Shown here piece after piece: positions 1 to 12,099 of a stretch of 64,000 nt of DNA. Numbering within the stretch: the first letter of the stretch is position 1; each line of letters starts with the position of its first letter. Source of the stretch: Magnolia sinica (Eukaryota; Streptophyta; Magnoliopsida; Magnoliales; Magnoliaceae); the NCBI RefSeq assembly GCF_029962835.1, contig NC_080574.1, forward strand, positions 41,656,501-41,720,500. The letters are read 5' to 3'. The position numbers and the translations under genes are program-made. The notes beneath the pieces were generated by a model. It made no database searches and was not told where the DNA came from. It saw nothing but the letters and a program-made list of their open reading frames with translations.

Positions 1-900
1 TGTAGAAGGGTGTCCTATTTCATGGGATTGCTACTTACTAGTTTTACTTCTTTTCCATTACTCTTACCACTATGTTATATGCAGGTACCTATGGTCTCCT
101 ATACATTTGTTGTATATGATTACTTGGAACTGAATGTGCAAGCCTTCATTACTAGCTATAGTTGCTAGATCCATCTATATGATGGATGAATGGAATGGTT
201 TATTTGAATGTAAAACTGTCATGATATGTTCGTGTGATGTCTGGACAGTCTCTGTAGGTATTTCACACCCTTTTATCATACTTATCTACAAAATGCACTT
301 ATCCACAATGCCTTCAAATTGATTTTGATATATTCTTTGGTGACATCAAGATCTTATATATATGGCTTTTATCATTTATGCAAAACATGCTTATATATAG
401 TGTTTTCAAATTGATTTTGAAACCCAACATTGTTTCAAGAAGAACCTTCATTTTGTTTCATGAACAGAGGATGGACAAGTGATGAGCTTTTTTGTTGTAT
501 TATAAAGAAAATTTGTTAGGAGATGTCTGAGTGAGGCACATGGCATAATTGTGAGTCCATCTCTCCATATGTCACATTAGTTATATATGAAAAGATCATC
601 AACTATCTACCTTATTTCAATCTAGAAAAAAAGAAGCAGTATTTGGTCTAGCTGGATGTATCTGACTAATAGATTGAACCTTACTGATAAATTGGAAATT
701 TTTTATTTAGTAAATATTTTCCTTATTCCTTATATTGTTTCCCAGTTATATTTGTGTTGGTTTCAGAGTACAGGTAGCAATAGAAAGTGTTGGTCGATTG
801 TGGCTTATAGACAAAGGGATGAGTAACCAACAATACGAATATGGGAGGCCTTCTCCAGGTATCCAGATGCTTTTAGATATAATTATGTTGTTTTTAAATG
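1..900. other. Gene-free AT-rich stretch
   Basis: No coding region, RNA gene or clear transposon end is visible. The open frames here are short, overlap on both strands and match no family I know. It could be intron or intergenic DNA of a gene lying to the left, but nothing in the sequence decides that. Confidence 0.5.
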
Positions 901-910
901 TATTAGCTCG

Positions 911-1411
911 AAATTGATGGAGTAGACCCGGATGTGCGTCGGAGCTATCCGGATGTTGAGCGGGGGTCCCTAGAAGGTGGGAACCACTGTTATGACCATG
1001 ATGAAGCTGCCCATTTCCTATGGACAGCATTGGAGTGGCTTGGCCATTTGGACAGGCCATGTTTATGTATTTAATACAAATTGATCGAGCAGACCCGGAT
1101 GTGCGTCGGAGCTATCTGGATGTTGAGCGGGGGTCCCTGGAAGGTGGGAACTGCTGTTATGACCATGATGAAGCTGTCTATCTCCTATAGATAGCATTGG
1201 AGTGGCTTGACCATTTGGACAGGCCATGTTTATGTATTAGCTCGAATTTGTTGGAGTAGACCCGGATGTGCGTCGGAGCTATTCGGATCTTGAGCGGGGG
1301 TCCCTAGAAGGTAGGAACCGCTGTTATGACCATGATGAAGTTGTCCATTTTCTATGGACAGCATTGGAAGGGCCTGGCAATTTGTGTCGGATGGCCGTGT
1401 TTATATCTGTA
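911..1411. repeat. Three tandem 167-bp repeat units
   Basis: The string 'agacccggatgtgcgtcgga' begins at 924, 1091 and 1258, giving an exact period of 167 bp twice. Each unit runs on through 'gagcgggggtccct', 'tatgaccatgatgaag' and 'acagcattgg'. Units 1 and 2 are most alike; unit 3 diverges toward its right end. A short flank at about 893-910 matches the end of a unit, so the array may once have been longer. I do not recognise the family. The array stops just before the telomere-like block. Confidence 0.85.
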
Positions 1412-1424
1412 TTTACAGGGACCA

Positions 1425-4400
1425 TACCCTTAACCTAAACCAAAACCTATGACCTAAAACCTTAATCTATAACCTAAACCTCAACCTTAACCTAAACCTA
1501 AACCTAAACCTAAACCTATAGCCTAAACTCAAATCCCTAAACCTTAACCTATAACCTAACCCGATCCCGAACCTGAATCCGATTTCCTAAACCTAAACCA
1601 TGACCCATTCTCAAATCCAAAAACCTATAACCTAAACCAAAACCAAAACCAAAACTTATAACCTAAACCCGAACTCATTCTCAAAACCCAAAACCTATAA
1701 CCTAAACCTGAACCCATTCTCAAATCCCAAAACCTATAACCTAAACATAAACATTAACCTAAACCTATAACCTAAACCCGAACCCATTCTTAAATCCCAA
1801 AACCTATAACCTAAACCTAAACCTTAACCTAAACCTATAACCTATAACATAAATCAAAACCTAAACCTAAACCTAAACCTATAACCTATAAACTAAATCA
1901 AAACCACATTTCCCTAAACCTTAACCTAAACCTATAACCTATAACCTAAATCAAAACCAAAACCAAACCTAAACCTAAACCTAAACCTAAAACCTAATGT
2001 ATTCTCAAATCCCTAAACCTAAACCTACACCTAATCCTAATCTAAACTCCCTAACCTAAACCTAAACCTAAACTTGATAACCCAAACCTAAACCCGATCC
2101 TGAACCGAAACCCGATTTCCTAAACCTAAACCTTAACCTATTCTCAATTCTCTAAACCTATAGCTTATAACCTAAACAGAAACTAGAACCTATACCTTAA
2201 CCTAAACCTAAACCTAAACCTATAACCTATAACCTAAACATAAACCTAAAACCTAAATGTATTCTCAAATCATTAAACCTAAATCTAAACCTGAACCTAA
2301 ACCTTAACCTAGACCTATAACCTATAGCCTTAACCTAAACCTGTAACCTATAGCCTTAACCTAAACCTAAAACCTAAATGTATTCTCAAATCCCTAAACC
2401 TAAACCTACACCTAATCTTAATCTCAACTCCCTCACCTAAACCTAAACCTAAACTTGAAAACCAAAACCTAAACCCGATCCCGAACCCGAACCCGATTTC
2501 CTAAACCTAAACCTTAACCTATTCTCAATTCCCTAAACCAATTGCTTATAACTTAAACCGAAAGCTAAACTTATACCATAACGTAAACCTATAACCTAAA
2601 TCAAAACCACCTTTTCCTAAACCTTAACCTAAACCTATAACCTATAACCTAAATCAAAACCAAAACCAAACCTAAACCTAAACCTAAACCTATAACCTAT
2701 AACCTAAACCTAAACCTAAAACCGAATGTATTCTCAAATCCCTAAACCTAAACCTACACCTAATCCTAATCTAAACTCCCTACCCTAAACCTAAACCTAA
2801 ACTTGATAACCCAAACCTAAACCCGATCCCGAACCCGAACCCGATTTCCTAAACCTAAACCTTAACCTATTCTCAATTCCCTAAACCAATTGCTTATAAC
2901 CTAAACCAAAAGCTAAACTTATACCTTAACCTAAACCTATAACCTATAACCTAAATCAAAACCACCTTTCCCTAAACCTTAACCTAAACCTATAATATAT
3001 AACCTAAATCAAAACCAAAACCAAACCTAAACCTAAACCTATAACCTATAACCTAAACCTAAACTTAAAACCTAATGTATTCTCAAATCCCTAAACCTAA
3101 ACCTACACCTAATCCTAATCTAAACTCCCTAACCTAAACCTAAACCTAAACTTGATAACCCAAACCTAAACCCGATCCTGAACCCAAACCCGATTTCCTA
3201 AACCTAAACCTTAACTTATTCTCAATTCCCTAAACCTATTGCTTATAACCTAAACCGAAACCAAAACCTTTACCTTAACCTAAACCTAAACCTAAACCTA
3301 AACCTATAACCTATAACCTAAACATAAACCTAAAACCTAAATGTATTCTCAAATCCTTAAACCTAAATCTAAACCTTAACCTAAACCTATAACCTATAGC
3401 CTTAACCTAAACCTGTAACCTATAGCCTTAACCTAAACCTAAAACCTAAATGTATTCTCAAATCCCTAAACCTAAACCTACACCTAATCCTAATCTCAAC
3501 TCCCTCACCTAAACCTAAACCTAAACTTGAAAACCAAAACCTAAACCCGATCCCGAATCCGAACCCGAATTCCTAAACCAATTGCTTATAACCTAAACTG
3601 AAAGCTAAACTTATACCTTAACCTAAACCTATAACCTATAACCTAAACATAACCTAAAACCTAAATGTATTCTCAAATTCCTAAACCTAAACATACACCT
3701 AATCCTAATCTCGACTCCCTAACCTAAACCTAAACCTAAACTTGAAAACTCAAACCTAAACCCGATCCCGAACCCGAACTTGATTTCCTAAACCTAAACC
3801 TTAACCTTAACCTATTCTCAATTCCCTAAACCTATAGATTATAACCTAAATTTAAACCTAAACCTTAACCTAAACCTATAACCTATAGCATAAACCTAAA
3901 CCTAAACCTAAAACCTAAATTTATTCTCAAATCCTTAAACCTAAACCTAAACCTTAACCTAAACCTATAACCTATAGTCTTAACCTAAACCTATAACATA
4001 TAACCAAACCTAAACCTAAAACCTAAATGTATTCTCAAATCTCTAAACCTAAACCTACACCTAATCCTAATCTCAACTCCCTAACCTAAACCTAAACCTA
4101 AACTTGAAAACCAAAACCTAAACCCGATCCCGAACCCGAACCCGATTTCCTAAACCTAAACCTTAACCTATTCTCAATTCCTTAAACCAATTGCTTATAA
4201 CATAAACCGAAACCTAAACTTATACCTTAACCTAAACCTATAACCTATAACCTAAACATAAACCTAAAACCTAAATGTATTCTCAAATCCCTAAACCTAA
4301 ACCTACACCTAATCCTAATCTCAACTCCCTAACCTAAACCTAAACCTAAACTTGAAAACTCAAACCTAAACCCGAACCCGAACCCGAACCTGATTTCTTA

Positions 4401-6115
4401 AACCTAAACCTTAACCTATTCTCAATTCCCTAAACCTATAGCTTATAACCTAAACTTAAACCTAAACTGTAACCTAAACCTATAACCTATAGCATAAACC
4501 TAAACCTAAACCTAAACCTGTAACCTATAACCTAAACCTAAACCCAAAACCTAAATGTATTCTCAAATCCTTAAACCTAAATCTAAACCTTAACCTAAAC
4601 CTTAACCTAAACCTATAACCTATAGCCTTAACCTAAACCTGTAACCTATAACTTAAATATAAACCTAAAACCTAAATGTATTCTCAAATCCCTAAACCTA
4701 AACCTACACCTAATCCTAATCTCAACTCCTTAACCTAAACCTAAACCTAAACTTGAAAACTCAAACCTAAACCCGAACCCGATTTCTTCAACCTAAACCT
4801 TAACTTATTCTCAATTCCCTAAACCCATTGCTTATAACCTAAACCGAAACCTAAACCTATATCTTAACTTAAACATATAACCTATAACCTAAACATAAAC
4901 TTATAACCTAAATGTATTCTCAAATCCCTAAACCTAAACCTACACCTAATCCTAATCTTAACTCCCTAACCTAAACCTAAACTTGAAAACTCAAACCTAA
5001 ACCCGATCCCGAACCCGAACCCGATTTCCTAAACTTAAACCTTAATGTATTCTCAAATCCCTAAACCTAAATCTACACCTAATCCTAATCTCAACTCCCT
5101 AACCTAAACCTAAACCTAAACTTGAAAACCAAAACCCAAACCCGATCCCGAACCCGAACCTGATTTCCTAAACTTAAACCTTAACCTATTCTCAATTTCC
5201 TAAACCTAAACCTAAACCTTAACCTAAACCTAAAACCTAAATGTATTCTCGAATCCCTAAACCTAAACCTACACCTAATCCTAATCTCAACTCCCTAACC
5301 TAAACCTAAACCTAAACTTGAAAACCCAAACCTAAACCCGATCTCGAACCCGAACCCGATTTCCTAAACCTAAACCTTAACCTATTCTCAATTCCCTAAA
5401 CTTTTATCTTGTAACCTAAACCTAAGCCTAAAGTTATACCTAAACCTGTAACCTATAACTTAAACCTAAACCTAAAACCTATTGCTTATAACCTAAACCT
5501 AAACCTAAACCTAAACCTAAACCTAAATGTATTCTCAAATCCCTAAACCTAAACCTACACCTAATCCTAATCTCAACTCCCTAATCCAAACCTAAACCCG
5601 ATCCCGAACCCGAACTCGATTTCCTAAACCTAAACGTTAACCTATAACCTAACATAAACCTAAACCTATTACCTGCACTTATAACCTAAACATAAGCCTA
5701 AAACCTAAACCTAAACCTAAAATCGAAATGTATTTTCAAATCCTTGAACCTAAACCTACACCTAATCCTAATCTCAACTCCCTAACCTAAACTTAAACTT
5801 AAACTTGATAACCCAAACCTAAACCCAATCCCGAACTCGGACCCGATTTTCTAAACCTAAACCTTAACCTTAACCTTAACCTATTCTTAATTCCCTAAAG
5901 CTATAACCTATATACTATAACCTATAACTAAAACCTAAACCTATAACCTAAGCCTAAACCTTAACCTTAACCTAAACCAAAACCTATAACCTAAACCTTA
6001 ACCTATAACCTATAACCTATAACCTAAACTTATAACCTATAACCTAAAACCTAATCCTGAACCTAAACCTAAAACCTAACACCTAAAACCTAAAACCTAA
6101 ACCTGAACCTATTTT
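1425..6115. repeat. Degenerate telomere-like satellite array
   Basis: About 4.7 kb is built almost entirely from CCTAAA, CCCTAAA, CTTAACC and CTATAACC words, that is, variants of the plant telomere repeat TTTAGGG read on its C-rich strand. On top of this is a higher-order pattern. The phrase 'tgtattctcaaat' (with small changes) recurs near 1998, 2258, 2379, 2727, 3076, 3341, 3450, 3665, 3919, 4028, 4275, 4555, 4675, 4912, 5045, 5241, 5527 and 5728. It is usually followed by 'acacctaatcctaatct' and then 'cccgatcccgaacccga'. Spacing alternates loosely between about 110-130 and 200-350 bp. The degeneracy and the ordinary DNA on both sides mark it as interstitial, not a chromosome end. Confidence 0.9.
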
Positions 6116-7039
6116 AATGATCAGTTTTATCAGTTTTATTTTTAAAAAGTGCTCACTTTTTTGGAAGAAGTTTATGCAATTCTTCATAATTTTGAATTAT
6201 AATGTTTTGTTGGTTTAATATTTTTTTTTCAGGTGAAAGACAGAAAATTGTTGCTGATTTTTTTTCTTTTTTTAGTTATGATGTTAAACTTTTATGTATT
6301 TATGTGTGGATGAATGTAATGTGGATAAGATTGCTTGTGTTTGGATGAATGTAATTTATGTTGGATTTACGTAGTTTGGGTTTAGATGGATGTAGTTTAT
6401 GTTTGGATAAATGTAGTTTATGTTGGATTTACGTAGTTTAGGTTTAGATGAATGTGAATGTGAATATGATGAAATATATTATATAACAGGTGTATATCAG
6501 GAAGAATATAATGATGTAACAGGTGTATATTGACCCTCTTATAAGGGACGGTCCATGACAGTCCTTTTGAAGGACGGTTCATGACCGTCCTTTTTAAGGA
6601 CGGTCTGTGGCCGTCTTTTGAAGGCCCATAAGAGACGGACCATGACAGTCCTTTTTAAGGACGGTCCATGACCGTCCTTAAAAAGGACGGTCTATGGCCG
6701 TCCTTTAAAGGCTTATCAGAGACGGTTTACAACAGTCTTTTTTAAGGACAGTTCATGACCGTCCTTTTAAAGGACGGTTCACGACCGTCCTTTTTTCATC
6801 ATTTAAAGACTCATAAGAGACTGTCCAAGACCGTCCTTTTTAAGGACGGTTCACGACCGTCCTTTTTTAGGAAGGTCCATGATCGTCCTTTTTTCGTTAA
6901 TAAAAATGACGGTTTTCGACCGTCCTTTAAGTAATACGACACGTCAAAATTTGACGGCCCTTGCGACGGTCCATGACCGTCCTTTTTGGTCATTTGAGAC
7001 GGTTTTGGACCGTCCTTTTTTCGCAGTTTTGGCGTAGTG
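6116..7039 (+). mobile_element. Right end of a CACTA (En/Spm) transposon
   Basis: The element ends at 7035-7039 with TAGTG inside 'ttttggcgtagtg', whose complement CACTACGCCAAAA is a standard CACTA terminal inverted repeat. From about 6535 to 7010 it carries many copies of a short palindromic subterminal motif ('ggacggtccatgaccgtcc' and variants, both orientations), where transposase is expected to bind. The AT-rich part at 6230-6530, with repeated 'ggatgaatgtaatttatg' phrases, resembles the 3' untranslated region that often follows CACTA transposase genes. No matching left end and no transposase frame were found, so this is a remnant. The telomere-like array directly abuts it. Confidence 0.75.
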
Positions 7040-9206
7040 TGATTCTTTAAGCATTATGAGCACGCATGAAAGTCGTTTCTACACGTTTAATAGGCTATGT
7101 TAAAGATTAATTATTTTCATGCCCAACAGTCCTATTGCCACAAATAAGTGTCCACAAACAAGCTCATTCCCATGGCCGATTGCAGCTCATTTCAATGGTC
7201 GATCACAGCTCATTTCAGTTAAAACACTTGATATGTAATTGGACCAACAACAATTCAATTCTGTTCTAAATACATTTGCTGCATATGTATCCCAATTTTT
7301 CTTAATCTTTCATCTGCTAAAACTCATTTTTTACATGCTTATTGATCTCTGAATTGACTAACAGATTTTTAATGATTTAAATAGGACCGCACATTTAATC
7401 ATCTAAAGTTCAAATCAGCCATGCATTGTCCAAGTTGTTTAAGTGTTGTCCACGATCATCAACAAAAAAAGGTTTCTTACTTCCATATCTGGCTTTCATC
7501 TTAAATTATAGCTAGTTTTAACCTCAGTTCGAATCTTATTTACGCCCAGAATTAGTTTAATTCTCAGGTGTGGATGCTAGCATTTCTGGTTTTAACCTTA
7601 GGCCTCCATTAACATATGCTCTGGACAGACTGTGGATGCTAGCATTCCTAGCCTGCAAATTGGGAGAGAGCCTAGAGCAGAGGAAAGATTGTCCAAGTAT
7701 CTTTTGAATTATAGATGGATGATGGGTTCCATCCGCCGTTTTTACTACTCAAGTATTGGGCAAGTTGGTCTTGTTTGTTCTGGCTTCAAGTATGAGTTAG
7801 CATGTTGAAATCCCAAGTTTATAAAAGGCTGGAATTAGTTTTTCATTACCATGTGAGTCAATCTTGGAAGATTGAAAAATGGATGTATGAGTTGAGTCTA
7901 AGTTTTTTATTTTTATTTTTTTTTAATTTAACATTATTATTATTTGACATTTTCTAGGTTCTTCCAAGTTCAGTGCAGTGCTTAGTAGGAGAGTGATCCA
8001 AACCCAATTATGCTGTTGGTCGATGAAAATCACTTCCTGTATCCCTACTAAGCAGGCATTATATTTGGCAAATTCTTATATTTTGTTTAGTAAAACCATG
8101 ATAGTCAGCTTCATTTACTTTGAAATATATATCATCAGTGTAGCAATTGCTGACACTTTGCTATCTTTCATTGGATGTCCATTTAAGGGTTAGAATTGTT
8201 CAATCAGCTTTGATCCAGAACTTCTGTGGTCCCTAAGAAGAGTTTTAAATGCTAGATATGTTCAATCCTCGGTGCCTGATATTGTGTGTATGTACAATTC
8301 AAAAAAGGGCCTATTGATTTTTTTTATCTTTTAGTCATGATTTCACCGAATTAGGCCAAGCACTGTACCATTATAACTCCAGGAAGGTCAGACATTATTA
8401 TCCCTAGTGTTTATTGTGGTGTGGTCCACTTGAGCATTGGATATGCTCCAGTTCTAGGCTCATGCATCCAAAGGTGGGTAAGACATATACATCCAAGGTG
8501 GGCCCTACAAAGGATAGTCAGCTCAAAAGGTAGGCATTGCAAAAGAAGAGACATAAACAAACATTAAAAAAGTTTTTCTAAGCCCTCTACCTACTTCTAG
8601 CATTGATGCTCATCAGCAAAGCAGACCAACCTGATTTTTGGGTTAGATGATCTACATGTTGTCATGTTAATTGGATTTTCCAAAACTCAGTGCCCATAGC
8701 AAACAATGAAAATCCACTGGGACCTCTAAATTCATGTGGGCTGAATTGATTTTTATTTTTGGGGCATCCGAATTTCATGGTGGGGTAACTCTTTTTTGTG
8801 GCAAACAAACATTGCAGTGGACCTCATGTCAGCCCTTGTAGAATAAGCTTTTTCTATAAGGACCTGCAGAGGAGCCAGCCCATGAGAGTCCAATGGTATT
8901 TTCCAAATTTTTTATTCATTTTCTAGTGGCCATTTTGATAGACCAAAAATCATCAGTTCATTACATTCTAGTTGATTGTAATTTTGCATTAGTATTGGCT
9001 ATCATGATAATTGGTAATCCATACCAAAAAGAAATATCATCTCTAGTGGCAAATTTATGTTACCATCTAATTCATTCAAAGGAGTCTTCACGCTAAGATG
9101 AACCTAGTATTATCTACTACATACTAGTAACATACAACCAATATTGGGGCATCATACCATAAGCTACAAGAATTTCATGTCTTCCTAAACAAGGTATCCT
9201 CCATTG

Positions 9207-9209
<3 letters not shown>
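7040..9209. other. Intergenic DNA with dispersed repeat scraps
   Basis: No gene is recognisable. Around 8380-8880 there are phrases typical of this genome's small non-coding repeats (for example 'gtggtccacttgag', 'ggtgggccctac'), so part of this stretch is decayed MITE sequence. Open frames at 7978-8193 and 8893-9096 have no recognisable composition or family. Confidence 0.45.

Positions 9210-9254
<45 letters not shown>
9210..9254. repeat. (CA)n microsatellite
   Basis: An uninterrupted CA dinucleotide run of about 44 bp. A minus-strand open frame passes through it only because the run contains no stop codon. Confidence 0.95.
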
Positions 9255-9257
<3 letters not shown>

Positions 9258-11030
9258 TAAGTTTTTTATTTTCATTTACATTCACAAATACATTCATCAT
9301 AAATGGAACTCTACAAAATACATTACAGATACCATAAACAAGACAAAGCAAAGACCTGGTAACTTGTGTTGTTTTCCTGCAACCAGTCTCACTAGATACC
9401 GACACCACCTGTTCTCCATACATAAACAGATAAACAGAACTCAGAGCATGACATTGAATAACATAAGAAGTCCATCAAACAAATATGAACTCAACATGTA
9501 TGAAGTATACAGTACACAAGTGTGTGTCTATAGAAACTAATAGGCATCTCAATGTGGAATACTCACACATCCACCCACATTACACGGTCATTTGACCCGA
9601 TGGCATTGTAACATGCACTCAAGAGTAGGATTGGCATATAGATATGGTCAAGGTCTAATTAGGAAATCCTGTTATTTAACAGTTTGCTTTTGCAAGTAAA
9701 TAAATGGAGTCTTTTAGGGTATGTAAAATTTTAATTACAGTTTTTCTGGAGTCTTTTAAGGTAGGAAATTTCTAATTATATTAGTGTTTAAACTTTAGTT
9801 TTTAAACTGAGATAGTATTTGACCGTGCCAAAGGAAACTATTCCAGATTGATTTTTTTAAGTCAGGGCATGTACACTATGGCTCCCCAATTGATACACTG
9901 AAAGATGGAAGTATGTGCAAATCTGGGAAAGGTATGCTCACATTGAATCCCATTGATTAAAATACTGTAGAAACTGAAACAAATGTATTAGACGTGACCA
10001 TTCATCAACTGGAACATATCATGAATGTGCCTCAGCCCAAAAATTAAGTTGGCCACTCATTAGGTGGGCCACACATGTATGTTGAATATAGACCCTTGGT
10101 CATTTGCTTCGAACCATCCATATTTGTCATATATGTGTTGCACACTGAAAAGTAGACCAGCCTGATTTTAGGCTTGGGGATGTTCACAATGGGCCAAACT
10201 TCACGTGATGAATGGTCCAGATCTTGCACATGTATCTTGTTGGCATGTGTGACCTGGATCTCCTTGCAAATTGTTTAGTATTTCTCATTTTCTAGGATAC
10301 CGAAAGGATAAGAAATGCTAGTTCCATTCTTTGACTCTTTACAACAATTCATCAACCTTCTCCAGCCATACATTGTAAACATCATCCGAGAACAGAACAA
10401 AATGCACCTGCCAACAACATTTACAAAGGTTAAGTATTTTTTTTCCTATGATGGCAATCTCATTCCATTAGAAAGCAAAATATACAAGAGGAAGTTATAT
10501 CATTACACATGCCTTGAAGTGCAAGTTTGTGTGTGCGTGTTGTACACAGGTGTTAATGTAGAACCTCAGGCATTGTGTTTTGTCCAAATGGTCTCAGAAT
10601 TGGAGATTTAAACCATTGATCTGATAGACCCACCATGGATGGACCATAACTAAAAATCTCAGTTTTGAAGATCCAAGCAATCCTAGACTACACTTTTCCA
10701 ATCAAATGTGGACTATAGATGTATTTCTTCCTGACCTCAATGACCAAAGTGTTGGGACTTGAGGAGTGTCCCTTAGGGGGATTTTTAGGGCATGGTCAGA
10801 TCTTTTGTGAGGACAATTAGTTCGAGAATGTGAGTAACCAAACCATGGGCCCTATTACAAAAGACATGCCAATACAATCAAATCAGGAGCTGGCGTCAGG
10901 TTGACCCCCAGGCCAACCAGCCCAACTAGTTTAAAAGACACCTCAGGCCAAATTATGTTGGGCATCCAGTCAATCAAGTAAAAAATGTGGCCCATCGAAG
11001 TATGCTCAGGTTGACTATATATCCCCTTAA
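9255..11030. other. Intergenic DNA, one repeat fragment
   Basis: No gene is recognisable. Positions 10040-10260 hold a non-coding repeat ('ggtgggccacaca', 'gatgaatggtccagatcttg') that resembles 15045-15310 in the opposite orientation. A 98-codon frame at 10315-10611 has no recognisable domain, signal peptide or flanking gene structure, and I do not call it a gene. Confidence 0.45.
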
Positions 11031-11034
11031 AAAA

Positions 11035-11160
11035 TTTCTAATTAAGAGTTTTGAATTTTGAATCCCTAATTAGGGATTTTCAGTTTTTTAATCTATAATC
11101 CACAACTAGGGAATCGACACTACAAATCCCTAATTAGGGATTCGAAACTCAAAATTTCCA
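11035..11160. repeat. Short inverted repeat with TCCCTAATTAGGGA cores
   Basis: Two arms, each holding the 14-base palindrome TCCCTAATTAGGGA, face each other: 'gaatccctaattagggattt' near 11060 and 'aaatccctaattagggattc' near 11131. The flanks 'ttttgaattttgaatccc' and, reversed, 'ttttgagtttcgaatccc' also pair. This may be the core of a very small foldback element. No target duplication was identified. Confidence 0.6.
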
Positions 11161-11238
11161 ATACACAAATCATTGCAGAATGTTACTTTAAGGATTAAAA
11201 ATGCTATAAAAAAATGCCCAAATTAATATGAATAGATA

Positions 11239-11279
<41 letters not shown>

Positions 11280-11333
11280 GACGTTTTAGAATGCTCCTTG
11301 ATGTGCTGAACCAAAGAAAATAAGAAAATAAAA

Positions 11334-11379
<46 letters not shown>

Positions 11380-11520
11380 GGGAGCGGTAGATCGAGCAAA
11401 GAGGGAGAGGGGAGGGTTCGAGAGTGGAGAGGGAAAGAGAGAGAGATCGAGGGAAGAGGAAGAGGCAGAGATAGATCAACCATAGAGGGAGAGGGAGAGG
11501 CGTAGAGAGAGAGAAGGAGA
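11239..11520. repeat. (GA)n microsatellites and GA-rich tract
   Basis: Two pure GA runs (about 11239-11277 and 11336-11376) are followed by degenerate GA/GGA-rich sequence. The minus-strand frames rich in Leu/Ser that cross it are products of composition. Confidence 0.9.
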
Positions 11521-11537
11521 GATGGATATCCGACACG

Positions 11538-12085
11538 GATTAGCTACTGCCAGGTTGAGTAGCGAGACTCACTACTAAAATGACGTCACCAAGTTATGTG
11601 GGCCCCACCATGATGTATGTTTTGTATCCACACCGTTCATACATTTTTAGAGATCATTTTAGGGTATGAACCAAAAAATGATGTAGATCTAAGCCTGGAG
11701 TGGACCGCACTACAAAAAACAGTGCGGAGAGTGATGCCTACCATTGAAACCTTCCAAAGGTCCATCATGATGTTTTTTTGAGATCCAACCTGTTCATGTG
11801 TTAGCGAAGACATGGAAGAAGGGAAAACACAAATATTAGCTTGATCTGAAACTTTTGTGGACCTTAGAACTTTTTAATGGTGGGCGTCACTCTCCCCACT
11901 GTTTTCTGCAGTGGGGTCCAGTCGAGATTTTGATCTGACTCATTCTTTGGATCATCCCCTAATATGATCTCTCCAAGTGGATGGACGGTGTGGATATAAA
12001 ACATACATCATGGTTGGGCCCACAGAACTTAGTGACGTCACTTCAGTAGCAAGTCTCGGTACTCAACCTGTCAGTAGCTAATCTG
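11538..12085. mobile_element. Foldback MITE with long terminal inverted repeats
   Basis: The left end reads 'ggattagctactgccaggtt' and the right end, complemented, 'agattagctactgacaggtt'. Pairing continues inward through 'gagactcactactaaaatga' against 'gagacttgctactgaagtga', then 'cgtcac...gtgggccc'. The roughly 550-bp element has no coding capacity and contains the phrases seen across the window, such as 'aaccttccaaaggtccatcatgatgttt' in two halves and 'caacctgttcat'. I see no certain target duplication, so its superfamily is undecided. Confidence 0.75.
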
Positions 12086-12099
12086 ATATCGCCGATGGG

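Noticed and set aside
1425-6115. A true chromosome end or a CRISPR-like array
   Set aside because: The repeat is too degenerate for a functional telomere, ordinary DNA lies on both sides, and there is no conserved repeat/unique spacer alternation as in CRISPR.
10315-10611. 98-codon plus-strand frame
   Set aside because: Composition looks non-coding, with no recognisable domain and no neighbouring exon.
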